In this document: positions 52,001 through 61,362 of the stretch, in pieces
How the letters are laid out: each line of letters opens with the position of its first letter
Numbering within the stretch: position 1 is the stretch's first letter
DNA from: Microbacterium proteolyticum
GTDB lineage: Bacteria > Actinomycetota > Actinomycetes > Actinomycetales > Microbacteriaceae
Length of the DNA: 64,000 nt
NCBI RefSeq assembly: GCF_014192415.1
Contig: NZ_JACHXY010000001.1
Coordinates: 682,001-746,000 of the forward strand
Direction of reading: 5' to 3'
Translations under genes and position numbers: made by a program
The notes under the pieces: generated by a model
Seen by the model: the letters and a program-made list of their open reading frames with translations, nothing else
Database searches by the model: none
Told to the model about the DNA's origin: nothing

Positions 52001-53650
52001 TCAGCCCCGACGGGTGCGACGGCGGCTCATCGTGTCGACGGCGCCGGGCTCCGCGATGGGTGCGACCGTCATTTCGCTCGCGGCTTCACCCTCGGCCGTG
52101 GCGGACATCCTCCGCTGCGACAGTGTGCGCAACCCGCTGACATTCTCCGGCGGCAGCCCGCCAGACCGTCGGCGCGGTCCCGCCTCCTGCTCGGCGTCGA
52201 CCGCATCGGCCTTCTTCCCCCGTCGACGCAGACCCAGACGCCACCAGCCCTTCGCCGGGGAGCCCGGCGCGCCGTACCCGTAGTACCCGCCGTACTGCGA
52301 TCCGTAATAGCCGGAATCGGCACCGCGCAACGGCATCCGGTTCAACACGATCCCCAGGAGATGCCCGCGGGTCTTGGTGATGTTGTCGGTCGCGCGGGTC
52401 AGCATGTCGTCGGTCGTGCGACCGGCGGTCACGACGAGCACGGCCCCGTCGGCCCAGCTCGCGATGACGGCCGCATCGGCGACGGCAAGGGTCGGCGGCG
52501 AGTCGATGATGACGACCATGTCGTCCGCGAGCTTGCGGGCGAGCGACTGCATGCGCTGCGATCCCACCATCTCGCTCGGGTTCGGGGGCGTCCGTCCCGC
52601 GGCGACCACGAACAGACGCCCGTGTTCGTCGACCTGGTGCGCGACCTGCTCGATCTGCGCTCGACCTGCGAGCACGTCCGACAGACCCACGTCGTCGGAG
52701 AACCCGAACATGCCGCCCACGACCGGGCGCCGCATGTCGGCGTCGATGAGGACGACGGACTGTCCCGTGGCCGCGATGCTCACGGCGAGGTTCGCGGCGA
52801 TCGTCGACTTGCCGTCACCGGGGAGCGGGCTGGTGACCACCAGGACGCGGGCCGGGCGGTCGACGTCGACGTACTGCAGGTTGGTCCGCAGCTCGCGCAT
52901 CGCCTCCTTATGCGCGAAGGACCCGCGACCGTCCTTGATGTCGTCGAAGGAGAACACCGCGCGCCCCCCGGCCAGCTCCTTGTCGACGGGGAGGACGCCG
53001 ACGACGGAGGCGTCGACGGCGTCGGTGATGTCGCGAGCCGAACGCACCCGCCGGTCGAACGCCCGTCGGACGAGGGCGAAGACGAGTCCGGCCACGCCAC
53101 CGGCGAGCGCCCCGAGGGTGACGGCGAGCCGCACGTTCGGCGACGATGGGGCGGTCGGCAGACGCGCCGAGTCGCCGGCGACCAGCCGCACCGCGCTCTG
53201 CCCGCCCCCACCCGTCTCGAGCTGGTCGACCTCCTCCGTCATGCCACGGATCCACGCCTCTGCGAGGTCGCGCGCGGACTCCGGCGTCGGCCCCGTGGCA
53301 TCCACTCGCACGTTGACGGTCTCGATCGGGTTCGAGACCCGGACACGCTGAACGAGGGACTCCGGGCTGTCGGAGATCCCGAGTTCGCCGCGCGCGGTCT
53401 CGGCGACGCTGCGCCAGTAGCCCATGTCGATGAACGACTTCACCTTGGACAGAGCGAGCTGATCTCCGGCGAGCGCGGCGCCCGTGGAGCCGTCGGACGC
53501 CACAGCGGCCACGTAGCCGCTCGCGTCTGCGGTGTACACCCGCGGCTGCAGCGCGCTCCATCCGAACCCCGCCAACCCGCCCACGACGATCAGGGCGACG
53601 ATCGCCTTCCAATAGGCGCGCACGACGCGCACCATCCGTTGAATGTCCAC
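52001..53650 (-). CDS. Wzc-like polysaccharide tyrosine autokinase
   Basis: A 549-residue membrane kinase. Two helices (about 15-32 and 174-194) flank an extracellular Wzz-type chain-length domain. The cytoplasmic BY-kinase domain has Walker A PLPGDGKST (275-283), Walker A' VVLIDADMRRP (299-309) and Walker B VVIIDSPP (379-386). A tyrosine cluster, Tyr448, 449, 453, 456, 457 and 459, follows as the autophosphorylation site; about 90 basic/disordered residues come after it. The GTG start (53648-53650) has AAAGG nine bases upstream. It controls polymer length and export together with a phosphatase. Confidence 0.94.
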   Translation of the reverse strand: MDIQRMVRVVRAYWKAIVALIVVGGLAGFGWSALQPRVYTADASGYVAAVASDGSTGAALAGDQLALSKVKSFIDMGYWRSVAETARGELGISDSPESLVQRVRVSNPIETVNVRVDATGPTPESARDLAEAWIRGMTEEVDQLETGGGGQSAVRLVAGDSARLPTAPSSPNVRLAVTLGALAGGVAGLVFALVRRAFDRRVRSARDITDAVDASVVGVLPVDKELAGGRAVFSFDDIKDGRGSFAHKEAMRELRTNLQYVDVDRPARVLVVTSPLPGDGKSTIAANLAVSIAATGQSVVLIDADMRRPVVGGMFGFSDDVGLSDVLAGRAQIEQVAHQVDEHGRLFVVAAGRTPPNPSEMVGSQRMQSLARKLADDMVVIIDSPPTLAVADAAVIASWADGAVLVVTAGRTTDDMLTRATDNITKTRGHLLGIVLNRMPLRGADSGYYGSQYGGYYGYGAPGSPAKGWWRLGLRRRGKKADAVDAEQEAGPRRRSGGLPPENVSGLRTLSQRRMSATAEGEAASEMTVAPIAEPGAVDTMSRRRTRRG

Positions 53651-53965
53651 AACGTCCGCCTTTCGCGACGCGACGGCGGCACCGTCGGGTCGCCCGCAGC
53701 ATAGGCACAGGCACGCGCCGGTCCCGGCGCGCCCGCGGTCCCGGCGCCGCGGGCGAAGGCGGCGCCGGAGGGGAGTTCGGGCGATCACAGGGGTGACGCC
53801 ACAGGGGTGAGAAGGGGATGACGAGTGGGATGAAAGATGCGCTTTTCGCCCGATCCGACTCGCCTTCACCCTCAGGATCATCTACACGCGGTGGAGGTCT
53901 CGCCGCGATGACGGACCTCTTCGCCCGCCCAAGGAAGAGGTCGTCCCGATCACCTGGAGGTTCCG
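53651..53965. other. Divergent promoter region between kinase and second STAND regulator
   Basis: 315 non-coding bases. Around 53780-53830 there are repeated (A/C)GGGGTGA(C/G) and GGGATGA units, which could be direct-repeat binding sites for the adjacent LuxR-type regulator. No -35/-10 pair is clear. Confidence 0.4.
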
Positions 53966-56437
53966 ATGCTCATCGACGTGGACACCGTTCCCACCGCCGT
54001 TCGCTCGGTCCGGCGGATCAGCCGGTTCTGGGCCGCACGCACCCATTCCCTCGCACTCCTGCGCGACGCCCTCACGAGCGACGTCGTGCTCCTGCGGGGC
54101 CCGGCCGGAGTGGGCAAGACATCTCTGCTCCGGCAGTTCGCCGCCTACCTCGACGACGACACCCAGCGCGGCGTCCAGTTCATCGACGGCAGCCTCACCA
54201 CCCCCGAGAGTATTCCGCAGATCCTCGCGGCGTTCGCGGAGGGGCCGAGCGCGCACGTTCTGCTGATCGACAACCACGTCGAAGGGGCGGGGCTGTCGAC
54301 CGACCACCTGCTGCACCTTCTCCGCTCCGACTCGAACCTGCAGATCGTCGTGGCCACCCGACAGGCGTCGGGATTGGAGAGCCCGCTGGTTGCCCTCGAG
54401 TTCGACGTGCAGGTGATCCCCGCCGAGCACCTGCTCATGACGAGGGACGAACTCGCGGAGGTCCTGGAACTGAACGGGGTCGCGACCACGGAGGTGGGGA
54501 TCGACGCGCTCGCGGAGCGCACCCACGGGTGGCCCGCACTCGTGCAACTCGCCAGCGCCCGCCTTCGCCTCGAAGGCATGCCGCTGCGCACGCGCGACGA
54601 GGCGATGGCGGTGGCCGAGTACGCCAATGCCGCGTTGACCGCCGATCTCGAGCAGCGTCTGGACATGCCCGTGTCCGATGACGTACGCCTGCTGGCCGTC
54701 GCCCCCCACGTGACCGTGGCGATCGCCGATGCGATGGGGGTGGATCCGATGTCGGGATCCACGGGCGAGTTGGTCGCCCACCTGCGGGATGCGGGTTTCA
54801 TGTGGCCGAGTTCGACGCGACTGACCCTCGCCGAGCCCATCCGGGAGCAGTGGCTGCGTGAGATCACCGCGCGCCGGCCCGATGACGTGGGCCGCGCCCG
54901 CCTGCGCCTGCTCGCCCACCTCGTCGACGGCGGCGAACCCCTGCTCGCCGCACAGTTGGCGACCGACGCCGCGCAGTGGACCACCCTCGCCGGCGTGCTG
55001 CGCTCGTCGGGCCCGGAGATCTGGGCACGCGATCCGCAGGGCTTCGAGCAGCTGGTCGCTCATCTGCGAACGCGCGCGTCCATGACGCCGGCGGTGGTCG
55101 ACGTACTGCTGATGCTCGATCCCGTGACGGCGACGTCGCTCGACACTCCCGGTCTCGTCGTGGCGGCGCTCGGTCAGCTTCCGGACGCCAAGAGCGCCGC
55201 CTCGGGCAACCTCGACGCCCTGATCCTCCGCGTGAGCCTCCTGCGAGCGGCCGGCCGCTTCGCGCTCTCCACGGAGGCTGCGACCATGCTCGGCGACGTC
55301 GTCCGCAGGTCGCGCGACCTGCGGCCCGAGGTGACCTGCGAGGCCTGGTACCAGATCGGGATGACCTCATTGGCGATGGGAAAACTGCGCGACGCGCGCA
55401 CGTCGCTCACTCACGTCGAGGGGGCCGCACCCCCGGCACTTCGGATGCGGGCCCGTGGCGTCATCGCGATCATCGACCTGCTCGAAGGCGATGTCCGCAG
55501 TGCCCGTCAGGTTCTGACCCCCGACAGGGACGACAACTGGCGCAGATCCCCCTGGGGGGAGGGCATCCGGCTCGCGGAAGCGTGGTTGGAGCTGGAGACG
55601 GGTGACGCGGCGGGCGCGCGTGCTCTGCTCGACGACATCCCGGCGACGGCGGGAGCGCGCGAGCTGTGGCCGTTCGCGGCCGCCGTGCACGCTCTGTCGT
55701 TCCTGCTGTCCGGGTCGGCCTCGGACGCACTCGGGCTTCTGCGCACCTGGATGGGGCGGGCGCGGAGCACGCCGCCGTCGCACTACCAGTCCACCCAGAT
55801 CCTGACCGCGCGGGCGAAGGTCCTCATCGCCCTCCGCCAAGCCCGTAAAGCCCTCTCGCTGTTCGAAGGACCGTTCGCGCTCGCGTCGACGACGGCGCCC
55901 GCCATCGCCCTGTCGCAGCTGTACGCAGGACGGGCTCACGAGGCCTTCGTGATGAGCGTGAAGTGGGGGCTGCATCACGAGCCTGCCCCGAGGGCCGCGC
56001 TCGAGAGTCTCGTCGTGAGCGTCGTGGCGGATGTGCGCTTGAACGGCGTCGCCGCGCACCGCACGGCCGCGCAGCGGGCCGAGGCGCTGAGCGCACGTCA
56101 CGACCTGTGGAGTCCGTGGAGTGCCGTCGCACCGGAGGACCGGGCTCTCGTGCTGCAGATGCTCTCGCCCGCCTCGAGGGACGAGATCACCCGCAGATGC
56201 TCGTTCTTCGCCTCATCGGTGAGCGTCCCCCATCTGACGAAGCGCGAGCAGGTGGTCCTCGCGCATCTCACCCCGACGTCGACGATCTCCGACATCGCGA
56301 AGGCCCTCGTGGTCTCGCCCAACACGGTCAAGACGCAGCTGCAGAGTCTCTACCGCAAGCTCGGGGTCTCCGACCGGTCGAGCGCCATCAGGGCGGCGCA
56401 CGCCTGGGGGCTCATCGAGACCGATCCGGAGGTGTGA
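53966..56437 (+). CDS. STAND-ATPase LuxR-family regulator (second)
   Basis: An 823-residue MalT-type regulator: Walker A RGPAGVGKTS (44-53), a Walker B-like HVLLIDNHVEG, a helical TPR-like middle and a C-terminal LuxR HTH (LTKREQVVLAHLTPTSTISDIA, VVSPNTVKTQLQSLYRKLGV). The ATG has GGAGG five bases upstream. It is the same overall design as the regulator at 8.3 kb, though with weak similarity. It is divergent from the tyrosine autokinase, so it may control polymer genes. Confidence 0.9.
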   Translation: MLIDVDTVPTAVRSVRRISRFWAARTHSLALLRDALTSDVVLLRGPAGVGKTSLLRQFAAYLDDDTQRGVQFIDGSLTTPESIPQILAAFAEGPSAHVLLIDNHVEGAGLSTDHLLHLLRSDSNLQIVVATRQASGLESPLVALEFDVQVIPAEHLLMTRDELAEVLELNGVATTEVGIDALAERTHGWPALVQLASARLRLEGMPLRTRDEAMAVAEYANAALTADLEQRLDMPVSDDVRLLAVAPHVTVAIADAMGVDPMSGSTGELVAHLRDAGFMWPSSTRLTLAEPIREQWLREITARRPDDVGRARLRLLAHLVDGGEPLLAAQLATDAAQWTTLAGVLRSSGPEIWARDPQGFEQLVAHLRTRASMTPAVVDVLLMLDPVTATSLDTPGLVVAALGQLPDAKSAASGNLDALILRVSLLRAAGRFALSTEAATMLGDVVRRSRDLRPEVTCEAWYQIGMTSLAMGKLRDARTSLTHVEGAAPPALRMRARGVIAIIDLLEGDVRSARQVLTPDRDDNWRRSPWGEGIRLAEAWLELETGDAAGARALLDDIPATAGARELWPFAAAVHALSFLLSGSASDALGLLRTWMGRARSTPPSHYQSTQILTARAKVLIALRQARKALSLFEGPFALASTTAPAIALSQLYAGRAHEAFVMSVKWGLHHEPAPRAALESLVVSVVADVRLNGVAAHRTAAQRAEALSARHDLWSPWSAVAPEDRALVLQMLSPASRDEITRRCSFFASSVSVPHLTKREQVVLAHLTPTSTISDIAKALVVSPNTVKTQLQSLYRKLGVSDRSSAIRAAHAWGLIETDPEV

Positions 56438-56663
56438 GCGCCCGGTCGCGGCCGCGGCGACGCCGCGACCGGGCCCCGACCACGCGAGCGACCGCCAGCA
56501 CGACCAGAACGACGACGACCCCCGGCACGGACAGCGGGACGCCGGCGCCGCGGAGCACGAGCAGGATGACGACGAACGATGCCAGCGGAAGGATCCACGA
56601 CAGCACCTGACGGAGGCGCCGAAGACGGACGGGTCTGCTCCTTCGGCCGCGACCGTCACTCAT
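56412..56663 (-). CDS. Small two-helix membrane protein
   Basis: An 83-residue protein with a basic N-terminus, helices VLSWILPLASFVVILLVL and VPGVVVVLVVLAVARVV, and a basic tail. The start overlaps the preceding gene's stop by eight bases, and the end overlaps the opposite-strand regulator by 26 bases. Function unknown. Confidence 0.6.
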   Translation of the reverse strand: MSDGRGRRSRPVRLRRLRQVLSWILPLASFVVILLVLRGAGVPLSVPGVVVVLVVLAVARVVGARSRRRRGRDRALTPPDRSR

Positions 56664-57348
56664 GGCTTCGAGCGGCGCGCCTGCGCGCCGTCCGGTGATC
56701 GGCGAAGACCTGCAGCCCGAAGACCCCGAACCACGCGATGGCGAGCGTGGCGGCGGTGAACTCCAGATTGCCCCCGAGGACGGTGTCGCCTTTGAACAGA
56801 GCGATCATGGCACCGGTGAGCGAGGTGGCACCCACCGCCACCAGGGTGATGATGCTGGCCGCCCGCATCCACGGACGTCGACGGAGCGCGGCGACCTGAC
56901 CCATGGCCACGATCGCCAGCACGAAGCCCAGCACCGCGAACGAGATGTGCACGAAATCCTGCACCAGGGACCCGGGAGTGAACGGAACGGGGCAGCCCGG
57001 AGAACAGGTGATCACGGATGCCACCCCGAAGCAGAGGCCGCACACCAGCAGGGTCGTCGCCACCGGCCACCCCACCACGTACCCGGCCCCGCGGGCGATC
57101 GTGGCGCGATCGACGAGGACGGCTGCCACTGCCAGCAGCAGGAGCGCGAGATTGAACAGGGGCGCCGTCGGCATCCCCGTCGCCCCGAGCTGGCTGACGT
57201 AGTGGACGCTGGGATCACCCGCACGGCAGATCCAGATGAGCGCGGCGCTGGCGAAGGCGGCGATCGCGCCGAACAGGGCCAGCCACGCCGGGCGGGTGTT
57301 CATGCGCCCGGGTTCCGCGTCGACGGGCCGTTCGAGAGTGTCGGTCAT
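56656..57348 (-). CDS. DUF998-family membrane protein
   Basis: A 230-residue protein with seven hydrophobic segments. DUF998 features include HYVSQLGATGMPTAPLFN near the first loop and VQDFVHISFAVLGFVLAIVAM. CSPGC may be a disulfide pair. The ATG has AGGAGGAG upstream. Function unknown. It is co-transcribed with the small membrane protein downstream. Confidence 0.85.
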   Translation of the reverse strand: MTDTLERPVDAEPGRMNTRPAWLALFGAIAAFASAALIWICRAGDPSVHYVSQLGATGMPTAPLFNLALLLLAVAAVLVDRATIARGAGYVVGWPVATTLLVCGLCFGVASVITCSPGCPVPFTPGSLVQDFVHISFAVLGFVLAIVAMGQVAALRRRPWMRAASIITLVAVGATSLTGAMIALFKGDTVLGGNLEFTAATLAIAWFGVFGLQVFADHRTARRRAARSHE

Positions 57349-57872
57349 CGGCTCCTCCTGGTCGGGCTCGGCCACCTTATCGTTTCCTCCCGCGCGTCCT
57401 CAGGGGTGCAAGGTGATCTGCCTGTCGGCGCGGGTGATTTCGCGCCGGGGGGTCCGCGCGCGCGGGCGCCCCGCACCAAGCTGGAGGTGCGGGCAGAGCG
57501 AGCGCGTCGCCTGCGAGCCGGGGGGCCGCACCGCTGGACGCCCTCGCTCTGCCCGCACCTTCTCCCCCTGGCAGACCCGTCCCGCCGTCGACCCGGGCAC
57601 CCCCGAGGGGCGAATCCACGGGTGAGAAAAGGGCCTCGTCCCACGTCGGCCACCCGAGGGTGTGCCAGCCTCGACACCGAGCGGTCGTCGAGTGGTTCTC
57701 CCCCAAGACTCCCCTCTGCGAAAGCGATCGCTCTCCCCGATGCGCGGTCCCGCGGCTCCGGCACCCGAGCCCGGGACCGCGCATTCCTCACGGACCATCC
57801 GGTGCGCGGACGCGCCCGGTTCGCGTGACGCGGACACGTCCGTGACCGACGCACGAACCCAGGAGGACACCC
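57349..57872. other. Long non-coding gap containing an 18-bp inverted repeat
   Basis: About 520 bases without a credible gene between divergent transcription units. It contains the large hairpin at 57485-57560 and, near the right end, the AGGAGG ribosome site of the DivIVA-like gene. Frames that stay open here are Arg/Pro-rich and look like GC-rich shadow. Confidence 0.5.
57485..57560. repeat. Perfect 18-bp inverted repeat with 40-base loop
   Basis: The arms at 57485-57502 and 57543-57560 are exact reverse complements (AGGTGCGGGCAGAGCGAG and its complement). It is far from any stop codon, so an ordinary terminator is unlikely. Confidence 0.8.
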
Positions 57873-59240
57873 GTGAACGAGAGCGTCGACGAGCCAGACG
57901 GCATGCGGCGGGACCGCGCGTCCGCTCCGGTCGCCGCCGAGGCGGACGCCTCACCGCTGGACGCACTCCTGGATCCGATCGGGTCGCACGACCGGTCGGC
58001 ACCGGCTTTTCCCGTCGGCTTCCGCGGATACGACCGCGAGAGCGTCGATGATGCGTTCCGCGAGCTCGGGGAGCGCGTGCGACGGGCCACCGCCGAGGCA
58101 CGCGAAACGAAGCTGCATGCCGAGGCGGTCTTCGCCCAGCAGCGGGCCGAGCACGATCGGGAACTCGAAGAAGCCGCACGACTTCGCGCACAAGAGACCG
58201 CCGCCCTCCACGAACAGGCGCGCGAAGCCTCGGCGCGCGCGGCAGAAGCCGAGATGCGGGCGGCGGCGCTGTCGGCGGAGTTCACCTCCGGTCGCGACGA
58301 GCACTCCGACCCGCCGCAGGAACGCCAGCAGTTCGATGCGATCCTGCGCGTGGCCGAGGAGCAGGCATCCGTGCTGGTCCAGAACGCCGTCGGCCAGGCC
58401 GAACGACTGCTCGCGAGCGCGCGCGACGAAGCGGCATCCCTCCGCGAAGAGGCCATGGCCGAACAGACGCGCCTGCGCGCCGAGGCCCAACACGACGTGG
58501 ATCAGGTGCGCCTGCGGATCGAGACGGAGGCGACCGCCCACGCCGCGCGCCTCGACCGCGAGAGCGCGCACGCGGCCGAACGCGTCGCTCAGGCCGAGCG
58601 CGAGGCCGTCGCCGTGCGCACCGAGTCGGAGAGGGGCGCCGCTGCACTCCGGTCGATGGTGTCGCGCGAGACGAGCGAACTGCGATCCGCAGCGGAGCAC
58701 GACGTGCGCGAGATGACCGCGCGCGTGCTCGAGTTCGAAGAGTCGCTCACCCGCCGCCAGGACGAAGCTCAACAGGAGTTCCTCGTTCTGCACAATCAGG
58801 CCGTGGCGCACGCCGAGCGGATAACCGAAGACGCGAACGAGCAGGTGTCCGCCGCCCTCGAACACGCGCGGCGAATCAGTGCTCGCGCCGACGACTTCGA
58901 ACGACTCGCCCGTGCTCAAGCCCAGCACGTCGAAGCCGACGCTCAGCTGCGAGCCCGCGAGATCCTCGAAGACGCCGGCGAGAAAGCGCAGAGAATCGCC
59001 GACAAGATCACTTCGCACAGCGTCGATGTGCTGCGCGACGCGGAGGACCGTACGCGCGACCTGCGGTGGCAGCAGCAGCAGCTCGGCAGCTTCCTGGCCG
59101 AGATGAACGAGTTGCTGCGCGCCGTCCCCCGGGGCTCGCGCACCCCTGTCGACCTGGAGCGGGATCAGGTACCGGATCCCGGGACGACCGCTCCCCCGGC
59201 GACGGAGACCGACATGCCGAGCACCGAGCGGGAAGAGTGA
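57873..59240 (+). CDS. DivIVA-like long coiled-coil protein
   Basis: A 455-residue protein. Residues 47-70 (FPVGFRGYDRESVDDAFREL) resemble the DivIVA N-terminal lipid-binding segment; from about 70 to 420 the sequence is an Ala/Glu/Arg-rich coiled coil with heptads, and the end is disordered. Related Scy/DivIVA-like proteins organise pole growth in actinobacteria. The GTG start has AGGAGG seven bases upstream. It is not the main wag31/divIVA gene, which lies with ftsZ in actinobacteria. Confidence 0.85.
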   Translation: MNESVDEPDGMRRDRASAPVAAEADASPLDALLDPIGSHDRSAPAFPVGFRGYDRESVDDAFRELGERVRRATAEARETKLHAEAVFAQQRAEHDRELEEAARLRAQETAALHEQAREASARAAEAEMRAAALSAEFTSGRDEHSDPPQERQQFDAILRVAEEQASVLVQNAVGQAERLLASARDEAASLREEAMAEQTRLRAEAQHDVDQVRLRIETEATAHAARLDRESAHAAERVAQAEREAVAVRTESERGAAALRSMVSRETSELRSAAEHDVREMTARVLEFEESLTRRQDEAQQEFLVLHNQAVAHAERITEDANEQVSAALEHARRISARADDFERLARAQAQHVEADAQLRAREILEDAGEKAQRIADKITSHSVDVLRDAEDRTRDLRWQQQQLGSFLAEMNELLRAVPRGSRTPVDLERDQVPDPGTTAPPATETDMPSTEREE

Positions 59241-59271
59241 GCCGGCCCGCCATGCCGCGCATTAGCGTGGC

Positions 59272-60213
59272 ATGATGCGAAACGTTCCCCTCGGCACCAC
59301 CGGCCTGGCCGTCCCCAACGTCGTCGCCGGCATGATGCGCATCGACGACAAGACCGACGGCGACGTGCGCGCGCTCTACGGCGCCGCGCGTGACGCCGGG
59401 ATCGACTTTTTCGATCACGCCGACATCTACGCGCGCTCCCTGCACTCCGCCGAGGAGCGGTTCGCCGAGGCCCTGCGATTGAGTACCGCCGAACGCGGTG
59501 AGATCCGTCTGCAGACGAAGGCGGGCATCGTGCGGGAAGGGCCGTACTTCGACTTCTCCTACGAACACCTCGTGTCATCCGTGGAGGCGTCGCTGCGCGC
59601 CCTGCGTACCGACTACGTCGATGTCCTGCTTCTGCACCGCCCCGACGCACTCGTCGAGCCGGACGAGGTGGCGCGCGCCTTCGATCACCTCGAGAGCTCG
59701 GGCATGGTGCGCGCGTTCGGTGTGTCCAATCACACGCCTCGCCAGATCGACCTGCTTCGTACCGCCGTGCGTCAGCCCATCGTGGCCAATCAGGTGCAAT
59801 TGTCGATCGCTCACGCGCCCGTCGTGGTGCAGGGACTCGCCGCGAACATGGAGAGCGCCCCCCAGTCGTCGGTGCGAGACGGCGGTGGGCTGGTCGAGTA
59901 CTGCCGTATCGAGGGCATCACGCTTCAGGCCTGGTCGCCGCTGCAGGGAACGCGTGGAGGCGGGGGTGTCTTCCTCGGTCACCCCGATTACGCCGAGTTG
60001 AACGCCGACATCGACCAGCTGTCGGAGAAGTACGGCGTCCCGCCCCTTGCCATCGCGGTCGCCTGGATCACCCGGCATCCGGCGGACATGCAGGTCGTCC
60101 TCGGCACGACGAACCCGGGTCGCGTCACCGATGCGGCCGCGGGGTCCGACCTCCGGCTGACGCGGGCGGAGTGGTACGGGCTCGTTCGGGCCGCGGGATA
60201 CGTCGTCCCCTGA
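59272..60213 (+). CDS. Aldo/keto reductase
   Basis: A 313-residue NADPH-dependent oxidoreductase with the AKR tetrad: Asp and Tyr in FFDHADIYARS, Lys in LQTKAGI and His in LLLHRPD. FGVSNHTPRQIDLL and NQVQLSIAH continue the barrel, resembling the YdhF group. Substrate unknown. Two adjacent ATGs (59272, 59275) are possible starts. Confidence 0.92.
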   Translation: MMRNVPLGTTGLAVPNVVAGMMRIDDKTDGDVRALYGAARDAGIDFFDHADIYARSLHSAEERFAEALRLSTAERGEIRLQTKAGIVREGPYFDFSYEHLVSSVEASLRALRTDYVDVLLLHRPDALVEPDEVARAFDHLESSGMVRAFGVSNHTPRQIDLLRTAVRQPIVANQVQLSIAHAPVVVQGLAANMESAPQSSVRDGGGLVEYCRIEGITLQAWSPLQGTRGGGGVFLGHPDYAELNADIDQLSEKYGVPPLAIAVAWITRHPADMQVVLGTTNPGRVTDAAAGSDLRLTRAEWYGLVRAAGYVVP

Positions 60214-60249
60214 ACGGGCGCGTGACCCTCAACCGCCGGGAGTCCGCCG

Positions 60250-60834
60250 TCAGTCGCCGCGGCGCCTCCGGCGACCGCGACTGATCACGATGATCCCCCC
60301 GACGACGACGATCGCAGCCGCGATCAGCGGGATCAGGACGAAGGCGAAGCGGCCGGCCTCGGCTTCGGAGTCCGGTTCGGCTTGGGCGGAATCATCCGTC
60401 GCCGGCGTCGCCGCAGCCGGAGCGGGAGGAGGGCTGGTAGTCGACGGTGCCGGTTCCGCCGTCGGCGCCGAGACCGAGATCGTCACCTCTGCGAGGTCCG
60501 ATTCCCCCGTGCCGACCGCGATGACGATGTCTCCGGAACGCGTGGGGGTGAACTCCACGACGGCGGACCCCTGCGAGACGGGTACGACGGCGGTGGTCGC
60601 ACCGGTCTCGGCGCCGTCTCCCGAGAACGCCCCGGCACTCGTGTCGCCGATTCCGAACGTGGCCGATTCGAGACCACCGAGGCCCGACGCGGTGAGGGTC
60701 GTCACCTCACCGACGGAAGGGGACGAAGGCGCCGCCACGACAGCGGGGGTGGCGGCCGCGGAGGCGGGCGACGGAACACTGATCAGTGCGGCGAGCAGGA
60801 CGGCAACGGCCAGCGGAGATGTTCTGATTCGCAC
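60250..60834 (-). CDS. Secreted protein with C-terminal membrane anchor
   Basis: A 194-residue protein with a signal peptide (cleavage near SPASA-A), an Ig-like beta domain containing SPSVGEVTTLTASGLGG, a Pro/Ala/Thr-rich stalk and a C-terminal helix with a GRRRRRGD tail. No LPXTG motif precedes the helix, so it is anchored but not sortase-linked. The GTG start has AAGGG six bases upstream. Confidence 0.8.
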   Translation of the reverse strand: MRIRTSPLAVAVLLAALISVPSPASAAATPAVVAAPSSPSVGEVTTLTASGLGGLESATFGIGDTSAGAFSGDGAETGATTAVVPVSQGSAVVEFTPTRSGDIVIAVGTGESDLAEVTISVSAPTAEPAPSTTSPPPAPAAATPATDDSAQAEPDSEAEAGRFAFVLIPLIAAAIVVVGGIIVISRGRRRRRGD

Positions 60835-60976
60835 GGGAATCCCTTCGTCGGTCCGGGCAACGCTAGTGACGCCCGGGCGTCCGCGCCCGACCATGGACGG
60901 CCGCGCACCCACACGGTATGAGGGTCGCCTTGCCCACTCCCCTAAGCTGGCCGCAGCCCACGGGAGGGAGAATCGG

Positions 60977-61195
60977 ATGAGGATGCTCACGCGGTTGCCC
61001 CTGGGCGCCATCCTGAGCGCGATGGCCGCGATGATCTGCGCAGTACCCACCCTCGTGCTGCCGGCGGACTCGCCGAATGCACCGAAGGTCGCACTCCTCG
61101 CGATCGCCGCAGTCGTCTTCATCGTCGGCGTCGTGCGCGTGCGCAGCGAGGAGGGACCGCGTCCGCACCCTGGTTCGGAGATCACCTCCGACTGA
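60977..61195 (+). CDS. Small two-helix membrane protein
   Basis: A 72-residue protein: two hydrophobic helices (LPLGAILSAMAAMICAVPTLVL and VALLAIAAVVFIVGVV), then a short polar tail. The ATG has GGGAGGGAG upstream. Function unknown. Confidence 0.65.
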   Translation: MRMLTRLPLGAILSAMAAMICAVPTLVLPADSPNAPKVALLAIAAVVFIVGVVRVRSEEGPRPHPGSEITSD

Positions 61196-61362
61196 CAGAC
61201 GTCTCGGCGACGAACCCGCGGGTGGGGGACGACGCCGATCCGTATCAGCGGGTGGGGGCGTCGGGGCCGACGATCACGATCGGTTCGGTGGGGGCGTCCC
61301 ATACCGGACCGGCGGGCGAGCCGGGCACGCGGCGCGCACCGCCTCGGTGTGCGTCCCGCCGA

